NCBI GenBank assembly: GCA_013112585.1 | Contig: JABFGH010000008.1 | Coordinates: 1-64,000, forward strand | Direction: 5' to 3' | DNA length: 64,000 nt | Source: Ignavibacteriota bacterium | Lineage (GTDB): Bacteria > Bacteroidota > Ignavibacteria > Ignavibacteriales > Melioribacteraceae | In this document: one piece after another, positions 1-9,174 of the stretch | Position numbering within the stretch: position 1 is the first letter of the stretch | Layout of the letters: each line of letters begins with the position of its first letter | Program-made: the position numbers and the translations under genes | The notes under the pieces: generated by a model | What the model saw: only the letters and a program-made list of their open reading frames with translations | Databases searched by the model: none | Told to the model about the DNA's origin: nothing

Positions 1-111
1 TCCTTGTCCTATGCGGTTTCTTACAACCAGGTTATTCCACGCTATTTGCCTGACGAAAAGAAGAAACTCCGGGTCGGTCTCGTAGACCAAGGGGTATTCC
101 TCCTTTTCCAT
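1..111 (-). CDS. Partial hypothetical protein (N-terminus only)
   Basis: An open frame reads leftward from an ATG at 111 off the window edge, giving 37 codons that start MEKEEYPLVYETDPEFLLF. An A-rich stretch lies upstream and no good Shine-Dalgarno sequence is seen. The residues look protein-like (acidic start, then a hydrophobic and aromatic stretch), but I recognise no family. The start is inferred and the rest of the gene is outside the window. Confidence 0.4.
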   Translation of the reverse strand, partial: MEKEEYPLVYETDPEFLLFVRQIAWNNLVVRNRIGQG

Positions 112-177
112 ACTTAACTATTTTTTTACTATTTTTCCATTATTAACTTTCAACATACAAGGGGTTAAAGTTTAATA

Positions 178-198
178 ACCACGGATATAATCCGTGGT
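178..198. repeat. Perfect intergenic palindrome
   Basis: ACCACGGAT, three bases, then ATCCGTGGT forms a perfect 9-bp inverted repeat. It resembles the short hairpins found in the other intergenic regions of this window. It has no T-run and lies between the partial gene and the toxin relic, so it is more likely a dispersed repeat hairpin than a terminator. Confidence 0.5.
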
Positions 199-240
199 AA
201 AACATAACGATGCAAGTATGAACTACGAAGTAGTTCAATT

Positions 241-438
241 AAAAATTTACACCGGTCAGATAAGGTAACTATAGAAGAGTATTTGTTGTTCGTGAAAAAG
301 AATAAACTAAACGGCATGGGAATAGGATTTGTTGATATTCATCTACTGGCATCTTCCAAGTTGGCTGGATACCCTTTGTTTACATACGATAAAAAATTAT
401 CCGCTGCCGCAGAGGAACTTAGGCTGGCTTATTTATAA
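241..438 (+). pseudogene. 5'-truncated PIN-domain (VapC-like) toxin relic
   Basis: The frame ending at the TAA at 436-438 encodes a C-terminal PIN segment: NGMGIGFVDIHLLASSKLAG, then PLFTYDKKLSAAAEELRLAYL. This matches the usual VapC C-terminal half, with GIG-(F/Y)VD-hLLAS and then a D-(K/R)-(K/R)-L motif. The frame is closed by a stop at 205, and no N-terminal half with the first catalytic Asp and no antitoxin are visible upstream. I read it as the decayed 3' end of a VapC gene. An intact VapBC-type pair lies at 7.0-7.6 kb but belongs to another PIN subgroup, so the two are not obvious duplicates. Confidence 0.6.
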
Positions 439-482
439 TTTCTTTTCCAAAGATCCTATCTTCAAAAAACGAAGATATGATC

Positions 483-2228
483 TTATGTTTGCTGCTTAAA
501 CACAACAGTAAAAACCGAACCTTTTCCCTTTTCACTTTTAACTTTTATATCGGCATTATTCAACTCGCAATATTTTTTTGAAAGAGCTAATCCCAAACCG
601 TTGCCTTCGTACCTTCGTGAAAAGCCGGTTTCTTCCTGCGAAAACGGTTTAAATAATTTACTAATATATTCACTGCCAATTCCAATGCCGGTATCTTTTA
701 TATCAACACAAATTTTCTTTTTTTCATTTTTATAGATATTAACCTCTATGCTGCCGGTTAAGGTATACTTTACGGCATTATCTAAAATATTTCTGAATAT
801 TTGTGTTGTAGTGTATCTATCAACTTTCAATACTGCATTTTCGACTTCATCATTAAAATTTAGTTTAAGATTTTTGTCTTTTATTAATTGCCACATTTCA
901 TTAACCGCAGAGGCAACAATATCTTTTGATATATCGAATTCCCTAAAGTCGGGTTCATAAGTTCCGGTTTGTATCTGCGACATATTCAAAATCATATCAA
1001 TTGTTCTAAGTAATCTTTTCGAACCGATATCAATTGAACGAAAACTGTTTTCAACAATTGATGAACCGCTATTTTTAATATCATCTTTAATTAAAGATAT
1101 ATAGCTGAGAATTGTGTGCAGCGGAGTGCGAACTTCATGCGACATCTGCGAGAGGAATTCTGATTTAAGTTTATCCGATTCCTGCGCTTTAATTTTTGCT
1201 TCCATTAATTCAACTTCATGGGTCTTTCTATCAGTTATATCTCTTGCCGAAAAAACAACATTGTCAACAACACCTTCATTATTTTTTACCGGCGTTAAAA
1301 TATATTCATAGTCGCGCGGACCGGCTACTGTGTTAAAAGTAATTTCATCGGTAACAGAATCACCGGAAACCATAGTCAATTTTCTTTTTGCTTCCAGCGC
1401 ATTTATTTGTTCGGTAGGTAAATTTAATTCAATCCAATTTTTACCAATCATTTCAAATCTATCTAAATTTAAGCTTTGCGCCGCTTGAAAATTTACATAA
1501 GTAAAACGACCTTCATCATCCCACATAAATATCATATCGGGCGCTGCGAGTAAAATAATTTCGAGCAAGTTAGCTTGTTCTTCCATTTTTGATGTCAGCT
1601 TTTTCTTCTCCAACTCACTCTGCATGTTTGATGTAATATCAGCACCGGCACTTAAGGTTCCTTCAATTATTCCGTCAACGCTTAATACTACCGAGTGATG
1701 CCAAAATATTAATTTTTCATTACCTCCTTTTGTCATTAAGCTGCTCTCGTAGTAAAACCATTTTTCCGTTTCCCCTACCATCATTCGGTCAAATGACTTT
1801 TGCAGTTCAAATCTTAAACGCGAAGGCACGAAATTAGAGAACCAATTTTTGCCGATTATTTCTTCACGATCCATTCCGATAATTTCGCAGCCGCGATTAT
1901 TAATCGCATTTACAAATCCATCTTTGTCTAATCCCACAATTATTTCTTGAGTAAGATTTAACAAATTATCATAAGCATTTTTCCGCAGCTTGTTTTTATG
2001 TATAACCTCTTCAAGCGGAACAATATATTTTACCATGATAAGTGCAAATACCATAAACAGCAGCACAACAATAATTCTTGATAAATATTCTTCCGGGGGA
2101 ATTTTGAGTATGAGCAAATCGAAAAATGAACCGCGGTAAAAAAATATATAATCTATTAATGTGCTGAAGACCCAAGCAGCAAGCCCAAATAAAAATGATA
2201 ATAAAAGTATTCTGTTATAAGTTTTCAT
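483..2228 (-). CDS. PAS-domain sensor histidine kinase (membrane)
   Basis: 581 residues. Two N-terminal membrane helices (about 7-30 and 50-70) flank a short outside loop. Two PAS domains follow (about 85-200 and 222-335), then a HisKA domain whose H-box MSHEVRTPL puts the phospho-accepting His near residue 364, and a HATPase domain with N-box (FRNILDNAVKY), G1 (DTGIGIG), F-box (LFKPFSQEE) and G2 (GNGLGLALSKK). It should autophosphorylate and pass the phosphate to a response regulator, but none is adjacent, so it is an orphan kinase. It is similar in design to the second kinase at 39.2 kb. The ligand of the PAS domains cannot be read from sequence. The ATG at 2228 places the first helix at the very N-terminus. 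Confidence 0.93.
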   Translation of the reverse strand: MKTYNRILLLSFLFGLAAWVFSTLIDYIFFYRGSFFDLLILKIPPEEYLSRIIVVLLFMVFALIMVKYIVPLEEVIHKNKLRKNAYDNLLNLTQEIIVGLDKDGFVNAINNRGCEIIGMDREEIIGKNWFSNFVPSRLRFELQKSFDRMMVGETEKWFYYESSLMTKGGNEKLIFWHHSVVLSVDGIIEGTLSAGADITSNMQSELEKKKLTSKMEEQANLLEIILLAAPDMIFMWDDEGRFTYVNFQAAQSLNLDRFEMIGKNWIELNLPTEQINALEAKRKLTMVSGDSVTDEITFNTVAGPRDYEYILTPVKNNEGVVDNVVFSARDITDRKTHEVELMEAKIKAQESDKLKSEFLSQMSHEVRTPLHTILSYISLIKDDIKNSGSSIVENSFRSIDIGSKRLLRTIDMILNMSQIQTGTYEPDFREFDISKDIVASAVNEMWQLIKDKNLKLNFNDEVENAVLKVDRYTTTQIFRNILDNAVKYTLTGSIEVNIYKNEKKKICVDIKDTGIGIGSEYISKLFKPFSQEETGFSRRYEGNGLGLALSKKYCELNNADIKVKSEKGKGSVFTVVFKQQT

Positions 2229-2270
2229 AGATGTTTTCTAATCTAAACAGGCTAAGTATTATATATAATT

Positions 2271-2999
2271 TTATTGCTTATTCAATTTCCAATTGTACTT
2301 GTTAAAAACAATTTTGTAATCGTTAAAAATATTTTTGTTTTTTTGATTTGATAATTGAGCGGCAGCCTTGTTCAAAGTACCATACTCTTTTTCAAAGGCA
2401 GGTTTAAACCATCGAAATATTTCAGAAAGGTGAAGTACTTTATTTTCAGAATCTATTTGGTTTTTAGTTGTGTCGGAAAGAAATACTTTTGCATTTTTTT
2501 TCAACATCTCTCTCACAGTATCTGCGTGATAAACCTCCGATAATAATTTTGGACAGCTTACCGCAGCGCAGACTAATCCAAAATGCATAAGCACCAGTTC
2601 AATCTTTTCAATTCTTTGGTACTCAATTTCATCAAGCGATAACTGCTCACCAGCAACTTTAAATTTATAGTCCTTGAAAAATCTTTCAACATCCATCGGT
2701 GATTTTATTGGAGAGTGATTCAATACATTCTTAATAGCCAATGCATTATAGGCATTTATATAGAACGCTAATTTTTCATCTTCTGTAAATCCTTTAAGAT
2801 TTGCATCGCCTATTTCTGATAGATATTTTTCAAACTGTGCTGAGTTTTTAAATCCTTCGTAATTAACCAAACCATTTTCATCAACAAATTTGCTCAGCAG
2901 TTTATCAAAATCGGCATGATTAAAAATACCTTCGGCAAAGGTGTCTGCAAATAAAACAATTATTAATCCTAAAATTATATTTTTGTATTTCATTTTCAT
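2271..2999 (-). CDS. DUF547-domain secreted protein
   Basis: 242 residues with an N-terminal hydrophobic signal segment (about 5-22). The core matches DUF547: LAFYINAYNALAIKNVL followed by an HFGLVCAAVSCPKL segment, then LSEIFRWFKPAF. DUF547 proteins are widespread exported proteins of unclear biochemical role, and the conserved Asn, His and Cys hint at an enzyme, which is inference. The stop of the upstream beta-barrel gene is only three bases before this start, so the two are probably co-transcribed and may act together in the envelope. Confidence 0.85.
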   Translation of the reverse strand: MKMKYKNIILGLIIVLFADTFAEGIFNHADFDKLLSKFVDENGLVNYEGFKNSAQFEKYLSEIGDANLKGFTEDEKLAFYINAYNALAIKNVLNHSPIKSPMDVERFFKDYKFKVAGEQLSLDEIEYQRIEKIELVLMHFGLVCAAVSCPKLLSEVYHADTVREMLKKNAKVFLSDTTKNQIDSENKVLHLSEIFRWFKPAFEKEYGTLNKAAAQLSNQKNKNIFNDYKIVFNKYNWKLNKQ

Positions 3000-3001
3000 T
3001 T

Positions 3002-3835
3002 TTAATTTTTAAGAAAAACACCGAATGAAAAAGCCAATGCCGATGGCGCATTTTTAACCATTGCACCGCTTTCCACTCTTCCAATTATTCCAATATTTTT
3101 TGATAGTGAATAATGTACTTCAGGTCCATAAGCAATAAAACTTTGATTGTTTGCATAAAGCCCGGCAGCACCGCCTACATTGGCAAGTGATCCATTCTTA
3201 AGGGATGAAACTCCATTAACTTTTAGAATAACTAAAAGTTTATTCGGGATAACAAAATATCCTCCCTCAATACTAAATCTAACTTCATCCGAGAAACCGT
3301 TAACTCTGTTATTGTAACCAAGTAATGAACTAAAATAAATATCGAGCGGATAAAATGATCGTCCGAAATTGATCATCAAAATTTGATTCCATTCCTCGCT
3401 GCCTGTCCATAAACCCGTTGAATCGTTTCTTTCTCCCAATGGCACTCCAAGCAGTCCGGTAATACTAACAACATTTTGATTAAACTCTGCCAGCTTAATC
3501 TTAAGTCCTAAATGTGCATCTGATATTCCTGTTTTAGAAATATCATCGCTGCCGGGTATTTGTGCTTCCTGTTTAAGACTTCTGTAAAAAGGCAGATTTG
3601 CAATAGCGGTAACATTATTACTCAAACCGAATTCGCCGTAGAGGTTTACGGTTAAATCATTAAAGTTGGGAATTGCATACTTATCACCATTTTCATCGTA
3701 AGCCTTTTTGGCTGATAAAAATTGAGTTCCTAATTGAAAGTATCCGCTATACTTTTTCTGAGTCCAGGCGCCGGCAAAAGCTAAACTGTTTGTAAGAATA
3801 AGCAGCAAAGTTATTACAAGGGTTATTTTCTTCAT
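3002..3835 (-). CDS. Outer-membrane beta-barrel protein (MetA/phenol-degradation-like)
   Basis: 277 residues with a clear signal peptide (MKKITLVITLLLILTNSLAFA). Alternating hydrophobic and aromatic strands follow, e.g. GYFQLGTQFLSAKKAY and NLYGEFGLSNNVTAIANLPF, and the protein ends in the barrel-like FSFGVFLKN. The layout resembles the MetA-pathway-of-phenol-degradation porin-like family (PF13557), whose members are mostly uncharacterised. It is the first gene of a two-gene unit with the DUF547 gene. Transport of a small hydrophobic compound is a family guess only. Confidence 0.7.
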   Translation of the reverse strand: MKKITLVITLLLILTNSLAFAGAWTQKKYSGYFQLGTQFLSAKKAYDENGDKYAIPNFNDLTVNLYGEFGLSNNVTAIANLPFYRSLKQEAQIPGSDDISKTGISDAHLGLKIKLAEFNQNVVSITGLLGVPLGERNDSTGLWTGSEEWNQILMINFGRSFYPLDIYFSSLLGYNNRVNGFSDEVRFSIEGGYFVIPNKLLVILKVNGVSSLKNGSLANVGGAAGLYANNQSFIAYGPEVHYSLSKNIGIIGRVESGAMVKNAPSALAFSFGVFLKN

Positions 3836-4099
3836 TTACTCCTTAGGCGTTTAATTTTTTTTGATAATAATTATATAATAATAAAAGAATTATAGGACAT
3901 ACGGTATAATTTTTTTTATAATACATAATAAAAATTTAAACATCTAAAAATTAGGGTTTTTTGATAAGTCAGAATCATTCATAAAAGTTGTAAAATAATT
4001 TCAAAGAAAAATTTTGCTACTAAATAACTGACCTTTTTTGAACATGTAATATCTATAAATTGGACATTAAGTCCGATAACAAAAACCAGGAGAAAAATA

Positions 4100-4777
4100 A
4101 TGAAACAAAAATTACTTATTCCATTATTATTAATTGCATCCTTTGCAATTACACTTGTAGTTGGCAGCCATAGTTTTAGATTGAACAAAGTTCCAAACAG
4201 TTCAAAATTTTCCTGCAATACTTGCCATACTAATGGCGGCGGAACACCAAGGAACCCTTTTGGCTTAGATGTTGAGTCTTTAGTTACACCCGGCGGAAAT
4301 GAAACTTTTTGGGGACCCGAGCTTGCAGCTCTCGATTCCGATGGTGACGGGTTTACTAATGGAGAAGAATTGCAAGACCCGAACGGGGAATGGATGGAAG
4401 GAATGGCTCAGCCGGGCGATATAGCTTTAGTTACTGCACCCGGTGACTCAAACAGCAAACCTTCAGCAACTTCGGTAACAGACTTGTTCGGTAATCCGGC
4501 TATTTATGAGCTGCATGGGAATTATCCTAATCCGTTTAATCCAAGTACAAATATTCAATTTACAATTCCGCAGCCCGGTAATGTTAAAATTGATATCTAT
4601 AATATTAACGGTGAGTTAGTTTCCTCATTAACTAATAAAGATTTTGCTATTGGAACTCATTCAGTTACCTGGAATGGTAAAGATAATTCCGGCAGCAGTG
4701 TTAGCTCCGGTATTTATTTATACCGAATGACTTCAAATAATTTTGTTCAAAGTAATAGAATGCTACTGCTCAAATAG
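4100..4777 (+). CDS. Secreted T9SS-sorted protein with a CxxCH motif
   Basis: 225 residues. A signal peptide (about 1-22) is followed by a short domain with one CNTCH motif, the c-type haem attachment pattern, and a calcium-binding-like loop DSDGDGFTNGEEL. The last 90 residues are a type IX secretion sorting domain (YPNPFNPSTNIQF, then a beta-sandwich ending FVQSNRMLLLK). It is therefore probably exported by Sec and delivered to the surface by T9SS. Whether haem is really bound is unproven, as no distal ligand is obvious. The start has a good upstream GGAG 7 bases away. A hairpin terminator follows, so the gene is probably monocistronic. Confidence 0.8.
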   Translation: MKQKLLIPLLLIASFAITLVVGSHSFRLNKVPNSSKFSCNTCHTNGGGTPRNPFGLDVESLVTPGGNETFWGPELAALDSDGDGFTNGEELQDPNGEWMEGMAQPGDIALVTAPGDSNSKPSATSVTDLFGNPAIYELHGNYPNPFNPSTNIQFTIPQPGNVKIDIYNINGELVSSLTNKDFAIGTHSVTWNGKDNSGSSVSSGIYLYRMTSNNFVQSNRMLLLK

Positions 4778-4796
4778 ATTTATCAATTCTCAATTA

Positions 4797-4836
4797 AGCG
4801 GCGCAGTTTGTGTTACTACGCCGCTCAGCTTTTTCT
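4797..4836 (+). terminator. Rho-independent terminator
   Basis: AGCGGCG and CGCCGCT form a 7-bp GC-rich stem with a 15-base loop, followed by a short T-rich tract (CAGCTTTTTCTT). It lies 20 bases after the stop of the secreted CxxCH protein. Confidence 0.7.
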
Positions 4837-4952
4837 TACCTAATTCCTACAAGAACAATTTCACAATTAAGATGTTGTGTCTTTTATTCATAATAGCTAT
4901 TATAATTTATCTGCAAAAATAATTGTCTTCGTCAATAACAACGAGATAAAAA

Positions 4953-5759
4953 ATGAGCGAGAACAACAATCAAGTTTCAGATCAAGTGGCAATTGAAAAG
5001 GAGAAACAAAAAACCAAGCGTTATTTAATCTTTATCGGGGCTTTTGTTCTTGTGGCTGTGTTCGGAATTTATTTAGTGCTTAATAAAGCAGGAGCCGGAG
5101 GAAGCGGTTCAATAGATTTAGATTTTTCTAAAGGCAAAATTTCTCTCCAGCTTGAAAAACCGATTATTGAACAAACGAAACAGCCTACTGCGGAGTATAA
5201 AACCAATTCAGGCGGAGTCGCTTTTACAACGGGAAAAATTGATGGAAATATTATTAGAGATTTGGAAAAAGATAACAATCAAATTTCCGTTAATAGTTTT
5301 ACCGGCGAAAACTACATCAATACCGAACTTGGATTTTTACTAACAATTCTTAATCCCGATGCCTGGTCAGTCTCGTACAATCCTCAAGGAAAATTGGATC
5401 CGTTTTATCCTGTAAATACAATTATTACAAATGATGCGGTACAAAGTCATTTTAATGTTAATATTGATAACCTTGCCCCGGGTGAAGACTTTCAAACAAC
5501 AATAATGGTACAACTGCAAGAATTAGTTGATAACGGCATAATTACTCAATTGCCTGCAATTTCTTATGATGAAAATTCAGAGACAATTTTTCTATCATAC
5601 TATAACGAATCAACACAAGGTGCTACATATCAAAAAATTGTTCGGGATGGAAATCAATATTATGTTGCCACTGCAAATTTTAATGATGTATTAACCCCTC
5701 CTGCCCGTATAAATGATTTGATTGAAATGGTTGCCAGTTTCACATTAATTAGCTACTGA
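4953..5759 (+). CDS. Membrane-anchored hypothetical protein
   Basis: 268 residues. A short polar cytoplasmic N-terminus rich in Glu and Lys leads into a single membrane helix (about 25-44), a Gly/Ser linker and an extracytoplasmic domain of about 200 residues. The C-terminal part has alternating beta-strand character (e.g. EDFQTTIMVQLQELV and ETIFLSYYNESTQGATYQKI). I do not recognise a family. It lies between a terminator and the M29 peptidase gene (58-base gap), so it may form a two-gene unit with the peptidase. Confidence 0.6.
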   Translation: MSENNNQVSDQVAIEKEKQKTKRYLIFIGAFVLVAVFGIYLVLNKAGAGGSGSIDLDFSKGKISLQLEKPIIEQTKQPTAEYKTNSGGVAFTTGKIDGNIIRDLEKDNNQISVNSFTGENYINTELGFLLTILNPDAWSVSYNPQGKLDPFYPVNTIITNDAVQSHFNVNIDNLAPGEDFQTTIMVQLQELVDNGIITQLPAISYDENSETIFLSYYNESTQGATYQKIVRDGNQYYVATANFNDVLTPPARINDLIEMVASFTLISY

Positions 5760-5816
5760 AAATAAATTTTTCTAAGTTTTCAATTGTAATTTTTATTAAT
5801 TGAAACCGGAGAAATT

Positions 5817-6989
5817 ATGGGTGCGAATATTTCAAAAAAGGATTTAGAAACCTGGGCAGATTACTTAGTCAACTACTCGCTTGGCGGAATAACAAAAGAT
5901 GATGTTGTAATGATTAAGGGTGAACACATCTGCTGGGATTTAATGTCGGTAATTCAAGATAAAGTACTGCAAGCCGGCGGTATTGCAGATATGAATATTG
6001 TTCAGCCGGATAATGATAGAGGAAAAGTTTGGGGCGCAGCTTATGCAAGGCATGCATCATTAGAGCAAATAAGTAAAGTACCTGTTTGGCATACAAAGCG
6101 GTATGAAGCAATGACAAAGTATATCGAAATTCTCGGTGTCGAAAATCCGGAGTTATTTGGAAATGTTATTGAAGAGAAAGCACAGGCAATAATGAAGGCT
6201 GATGAACCAATTAAAAATATACGGCTTGCAAAACCGTGGGTGCTAACACTTTTTCCAACACAGGGTTTTGCCGATATAGAAAACATGACATTGGAGGAAT
6301 ACACAAAAGTAATTGTCGGCGCTTCAACAGTTGACCCGAGATTACTTGAAGAAGTTGAAGAAGATATCTATCAGCTAATGGAAAAAAGTGATTATATCAC
6401 AATCGAAACAGAGCACCCTAAAACTAAAAAAGCACTTACACTTAAGATGAACATTGCCGGAAGAAACACAGTTAAGTGTACAGGTAAACGCAATTTTCCC
6501 GATGGCGAAGTTTTTACAAGTCCCGATGCAAATACAGTTGAAGGTGAAATTTATGTTGATCTTCCGGTTTTCCAGGGCGGCACTGTCATTCAGGGTATTT
6601 ATCTAAAATTTGAAAAAGGCGTTATTGTTGATTACACTGCTGAGAAAGGATTTGAAGCGTTAAAGAAAATTATTGAAACTGATGAAGGCTCGCACAGGTT
6701 GGGTGAAGTAGCGCTCGGAATGAATAACGGAATGGAAAAAGTTTTAATGCATCCTTTGTTTGTTGAGAAGGTTGGCGGCACACTTCATATTGCTATAGGT
6801 GCAAGTTATCCCGAATGTTTCCAGGACGGCAGTAAAACTATTGAAGAATATTTGAGTGCGGGAATTATGAATAAATCTGCCCAGCATGTTGATATTGTAA
6901 CTGATTTTAGACCCGGCGGAACCGGACGTGCTGTTTATTTAGACGATCAAAAATTAGAACTTGAAAATAATATTTGGGTAGTTAAATAA
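5817..6989 (+). CDS. M29-family aminopeptidase (AmpS/aminopeptidase T type)
   Basis: 390 residues, the usual length of peptidase family M29. The N-terminal half (WADYLVNYSLGGITKDDVVMIKG, then PVWHTKRY) and the C-terminal metal-binding half (EGSHRLGEVALGMNNGM, HIAIGASYPECFQDG, then HVDIVTDF) follow the family pattern; the late HxD motif is the typical last pair of metal ligands. These are cytoplasmic dinuclear metallo-aminopeptidases that release N-terminal residues from peptides. No signal peptide is present. The ATG is preceded by GGAG at a normal distance. The exact ligand set would need an alignment. Confidence 0.85.
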   Translation: MGANISKKDLETWADYLVNYSLGGITKDDVVMIKGEHICWDLMSVIQDKVLQAGGIADMNIVQPDNDRGKVWGAAYARHASLEQISKVPVWHTKRYEAMTKYIEILGVENPELFGNVIEEKAQAIMKADEPIKNIRLAKPWVLTLFPTQGFADIENMTLEEYTKVIVGASTVDPRLLEEVEEDIYQLMEKSDYITIETEHPKTKKALTLKMNIAGRNTVKCTGKRNFPDGEVFTSPDANTVEGEIYVDLPVFQGGTVIQGIYLKFEKGVIVDYTAEKGFEALKKIIETDEGSHRLGEVALGMNNGMEKVLMHPLFVEKVGGTLHIAIGASYPECFQDGSKTIEEYLSAGIMNKSAQHVDIVTDFRPGGTGRAVYLDDQKLELENNIWVVK

Positions 6990-7019
6990 AATTTGATGTT
7001 CAATAATTTGAGGGGTTTC

Positions 7020-7415
7020 TTAAAATGAATTCAGAGGAATAGAAATTTTAGGAAACTCCTTAATTATTTTTTTATCGGAAGTAACAAGTTTAATCTTTAG
7101 ATCTTTGGCGAGTGCAACAAATTCGCAATCATAAGCAGAGCAGTTTGACTGAGTGATCAATTCCATCACATCATTATTTTTTACAATGAACTCACTGCCT
7201 TCAAATTGACGCTCTGCCTCATTTAATATGTAAATGGAATCTTCAAGAGTAATTATATTTTTCCGAATGTAGTTTGATAAAACGTTTCTAAATTCCGACC
7301 GCCACAAAAGCGGAGCAACCCAATTTGGATCATATCTTAAAACTTTCTCCGATGCCGCTGTAAAATCACCGGGAAGCCATAAATATGAAATTACATTGGT
7401 ATCAACTACAATCAC
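7020..7415 (-). CDS. vapC: PIN-domain toxin (VapC/FitB-like)
   Basis: 131 residues. The N-terminus MIVVDTNVISYLW carries the first catalytic Asp, LLWRSEFRNVL the conserved Glu, and SAYDCEFVALAKDLKIKLVT followed by SDKKI the late Asp residues of the PIN nuclease site. Such toxins cleave RNA and are held inactive by the co-translated antitoxin. The gene overlaps the antitoxin by four bases (ATGA), typical of translational coupling in type II modules. All expected acidic residues seem present, so it should be active. Confidence 0.88.
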   Translation of the reverse strand: MIVVDTNVISYLWLPGDFTAASEKVLRYDPNWVAPLLWRSEFRNVLSNYIRKNIITLEDSIYILNEAERQFEGSEFIVKNNDVMELITQSNCSAYDCEFVALAKDLKIKLVTSDKKIIKEFPKISIPLNSF

Positions 7416-7648
7416 CGCCTTCCCTCATTTTTAAACTTTGTGAGTTCTTTATCAGATAGACTATATTCAATTTTTTCTCTAATCGCTGCTGCCTTCTGAA
7501 GGATTTTATTTATATCAATTTTAGAACTATTCACTAAATCATCTAAGATTTGAATAATCTCACTGTTTAAACTTCTTCTATTTAACTTCGCCCGCCGTTT
7601 TAGTTTTCTCATCATTCCGTCGGATATATTTTTAATTGTAATACTAGG
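7412..7648 (-). CDS. Arc/RHH-type antitoxin (FitA/VapB-like)
   Basis: I chose the internal ATG at 7648, giving MPSITIKNISDGMMRKLKRRA (78 residues), because this is the normal ribbon-helix-helix start (beta strand, then two helices to about residue 45: RSLNSEIIQILDDLV). The open frame extends 14 codons further upstream to 7690 but adds only a basic tail. The C-terminal part (KAAAIREKIEYSLSDKELTKF) should wrap the toxin. It would bind its own promoter as a dimer and neutralise the PIN toxin encoded immediately downstream. Confidence 0.82.
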   Translation of the reverse strand, partial: PSITIKNISDGMMRKLKRRAKLNRRSLNSEIIQILDDLVNSSKIDINKILQKAAAIREKIEYSLSDKELTKFKNEGRR

Positions 7649-7812
7649 CATCTTTTTGGTTCTTTTTTGGTTGCATCTTAAAATAACCAAGATATATTAA
7701 ATTTGCAATACCGGTTAAGAAATAATGATTACTCATTTCAAGCAAGATTTTTCTTATATTTTGACAACAAATCTTTGTAAAAATTTTATTTTTTTTAACA
7801 ATATTATTCAAT

Positions 7813-9075
7813 ATGAAAACAAAAATCGAAGTAAACGTAACATCGGAAATAGGTGAATTAGAAAATGTGATTGTTCATTCTCCCGGTCCCGAAGTTGAAG
7901 ATATGACACCCCAAAATGCAGAGCGTGCTTTATACAGCGATATACTAAACTTATCTGTTGCCTCTCGTGAATATAAATCATTTAAAAGAGTTTTAAAGAA
8001 AGTTGCTGTTGTGCATGAAGTGGAAGATTTACTGAAAGAGGTAATAAAAAATGAGGATGCAAGAAAGCAGCTTGTTCAGGAACTATGTAAAAATGAATGC
8101 GTTGATGAGATATCGGAATATTTGGCATCCCTTGATTCAGCAGCTTTAGCAGGACAATTAATTAGAGGTGTTCCCTTAAACTTTGATAATCTTACAAATT
8201 ATTTAAGTAACGAAAAATATGCTTTGCGCCCGCTTCACAATTTCTTTTTCACTCGTGATTCAGCCGCAGCAATCAGAAAAAAAGTATTGATAGCAAAAAT
8301 GGCAAGTAAAGTACGTGAGAGAGAGGCAATTATTATGGAGTCTATTTTTCACAACCACCCTATGTTTGATCTTGAAATTGTAAATCCCGTAAAGTTTCCA
8401 AAATTTACCAATGATATAACAATTGAAGGCGGTGATATTACTGTTGTACGTGATGATGTTTTACTGGTTGGCATAAGCGACAGAACATCAAGCAGAGGAA
8501 TTGATTTTATGATTGACAGGCTTAAAGAAAAAGGTGAGAAGAGACATATTATTGCCCAGGTACTTCCCCGGGAACCTGAATCTTTTATTCATCTTGATAT
8601 GGTTTTTACATTGCTCGATGTTGATAAATGCGCAGTTTACCCTGATGTTATTTTTAATCCCCACGACTTTCAAACAATACATATAATTATTGATAATGGA
8701 AAAGTTTCAAAAATATTTGAGGAACCAAATATTGTTGAAGCACTAAATAAATTGGGCATCCATTTGGAGACTGTAACCTGCGGTGGAAATGCCGATAAAT
8801 GGACGCAAGAAAGAGAGCAGTGGCATAGCGGGGCTAATTTTTTTGCTTTTGCACCGGGTAAAATTTTAGGTTATGCACGCAATGTTCATACAATAGAGGA
8901 ACTTGATAAGCATGGATTTGAAGTTGTTAAAGCCAGCCAAATAATTAGCGGCAAACAAAATTTAAATGACTATAAAAAATGTGTCGTTACCATTGAGGGC
9001 GAGGAACTTTCACGAGGCGGAGGCGGGTGCCGATGTATGACTATGCCTATTAGACGTAAATCTGTTAGCTGGTAA
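7813..9075 (+). CDS. arcA: Arginine deiminase
   Basis: 420 residues, full length. Converts arginine to citrulline and ammonia in the cytoplasm. Signature segments: the N-terminal GELENVIVHSPGPE, FFTRDSAAAI, IEGGDITVV, FIHLDMVFTLLD with the catalytic His, and the C-terminal GGGG-CRCMTMP with the nucleophilic Cys at residue 408. The residue before R-C is Cys where most deiminases have Pro, an oddity near the active site. No ornithine carbamoyltransferase or carbamate kinase is adjacent, so this is not a classic arc operon. An ornithine aminotransferase lies 9 kb downstream and may handle ornithine from arginine elsewhere. Confidence 0.93.
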   Translation: MKTKIEVNVTSEIGELENVIVHSPGPEVEDMTPQNAERALYSDILNLSVASREYKSFKRVLKKVAVVHEVEDLLKEVIKNEDARKQLVQELCKNECVDEISEYLASLDSAALAGQLIRGVPLNFDNLTNYLSNEKYALRPLHNFFFTRDSAAAIRKKVLIAKMASKVREREAIIMESIFHNHPMFDLEIVNPVKFPKFTNDITIEGGDITVVRDDVLLVGISDRTSSRGIDFMIDRLKEKGEKRHIIAQVLPREPESFIHLDMVFTLLDVDKCAVYPDVIFNPHDFQTIHIIIDNGKVSKIFEEPNIVEALNKLGIHLETVTCGGNADKWTQEREQWHSGANFFAFAPGKILGYARNVHTIEELDKHGFEVVKASQIISGKQNLNDYKKCVVTIEGEELSRGGGGCRCMTMPIRRKSVSW

Positions 9076-9124
9076 ATTTATTTAATAAATTTTGTTTTGG
9101 TTTAATCTTAAGGGATGAAAAAAA

Positions 9125-9169
9125 TAGGCAATCTCAAAAATTCAATTAAAGATTTTTTAAGATTGCCTA
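9125..9169 (-). terminator. Terminator of the FKBP gene between convergent genes
   Basis: TAGGCAATCT and AGATTGCCTA form a 10-bp stem. Read on the minus strand, the stem is followed directly by a run of seven T, so it should stop transcription of the FKBP gene. The plus-strand side has no T-run, so it is less effective for arcA. Confidence 0.75.
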
Positions 9170-9174
9170 AAAAA

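Noticed and set aside
3979-4218. 79-codon minus-strand frame
   Set aside because: Lies antisense to the start of the secreted CxxCH gene, which has a signal peptide and RBS; composition is typical of a shadow frame.
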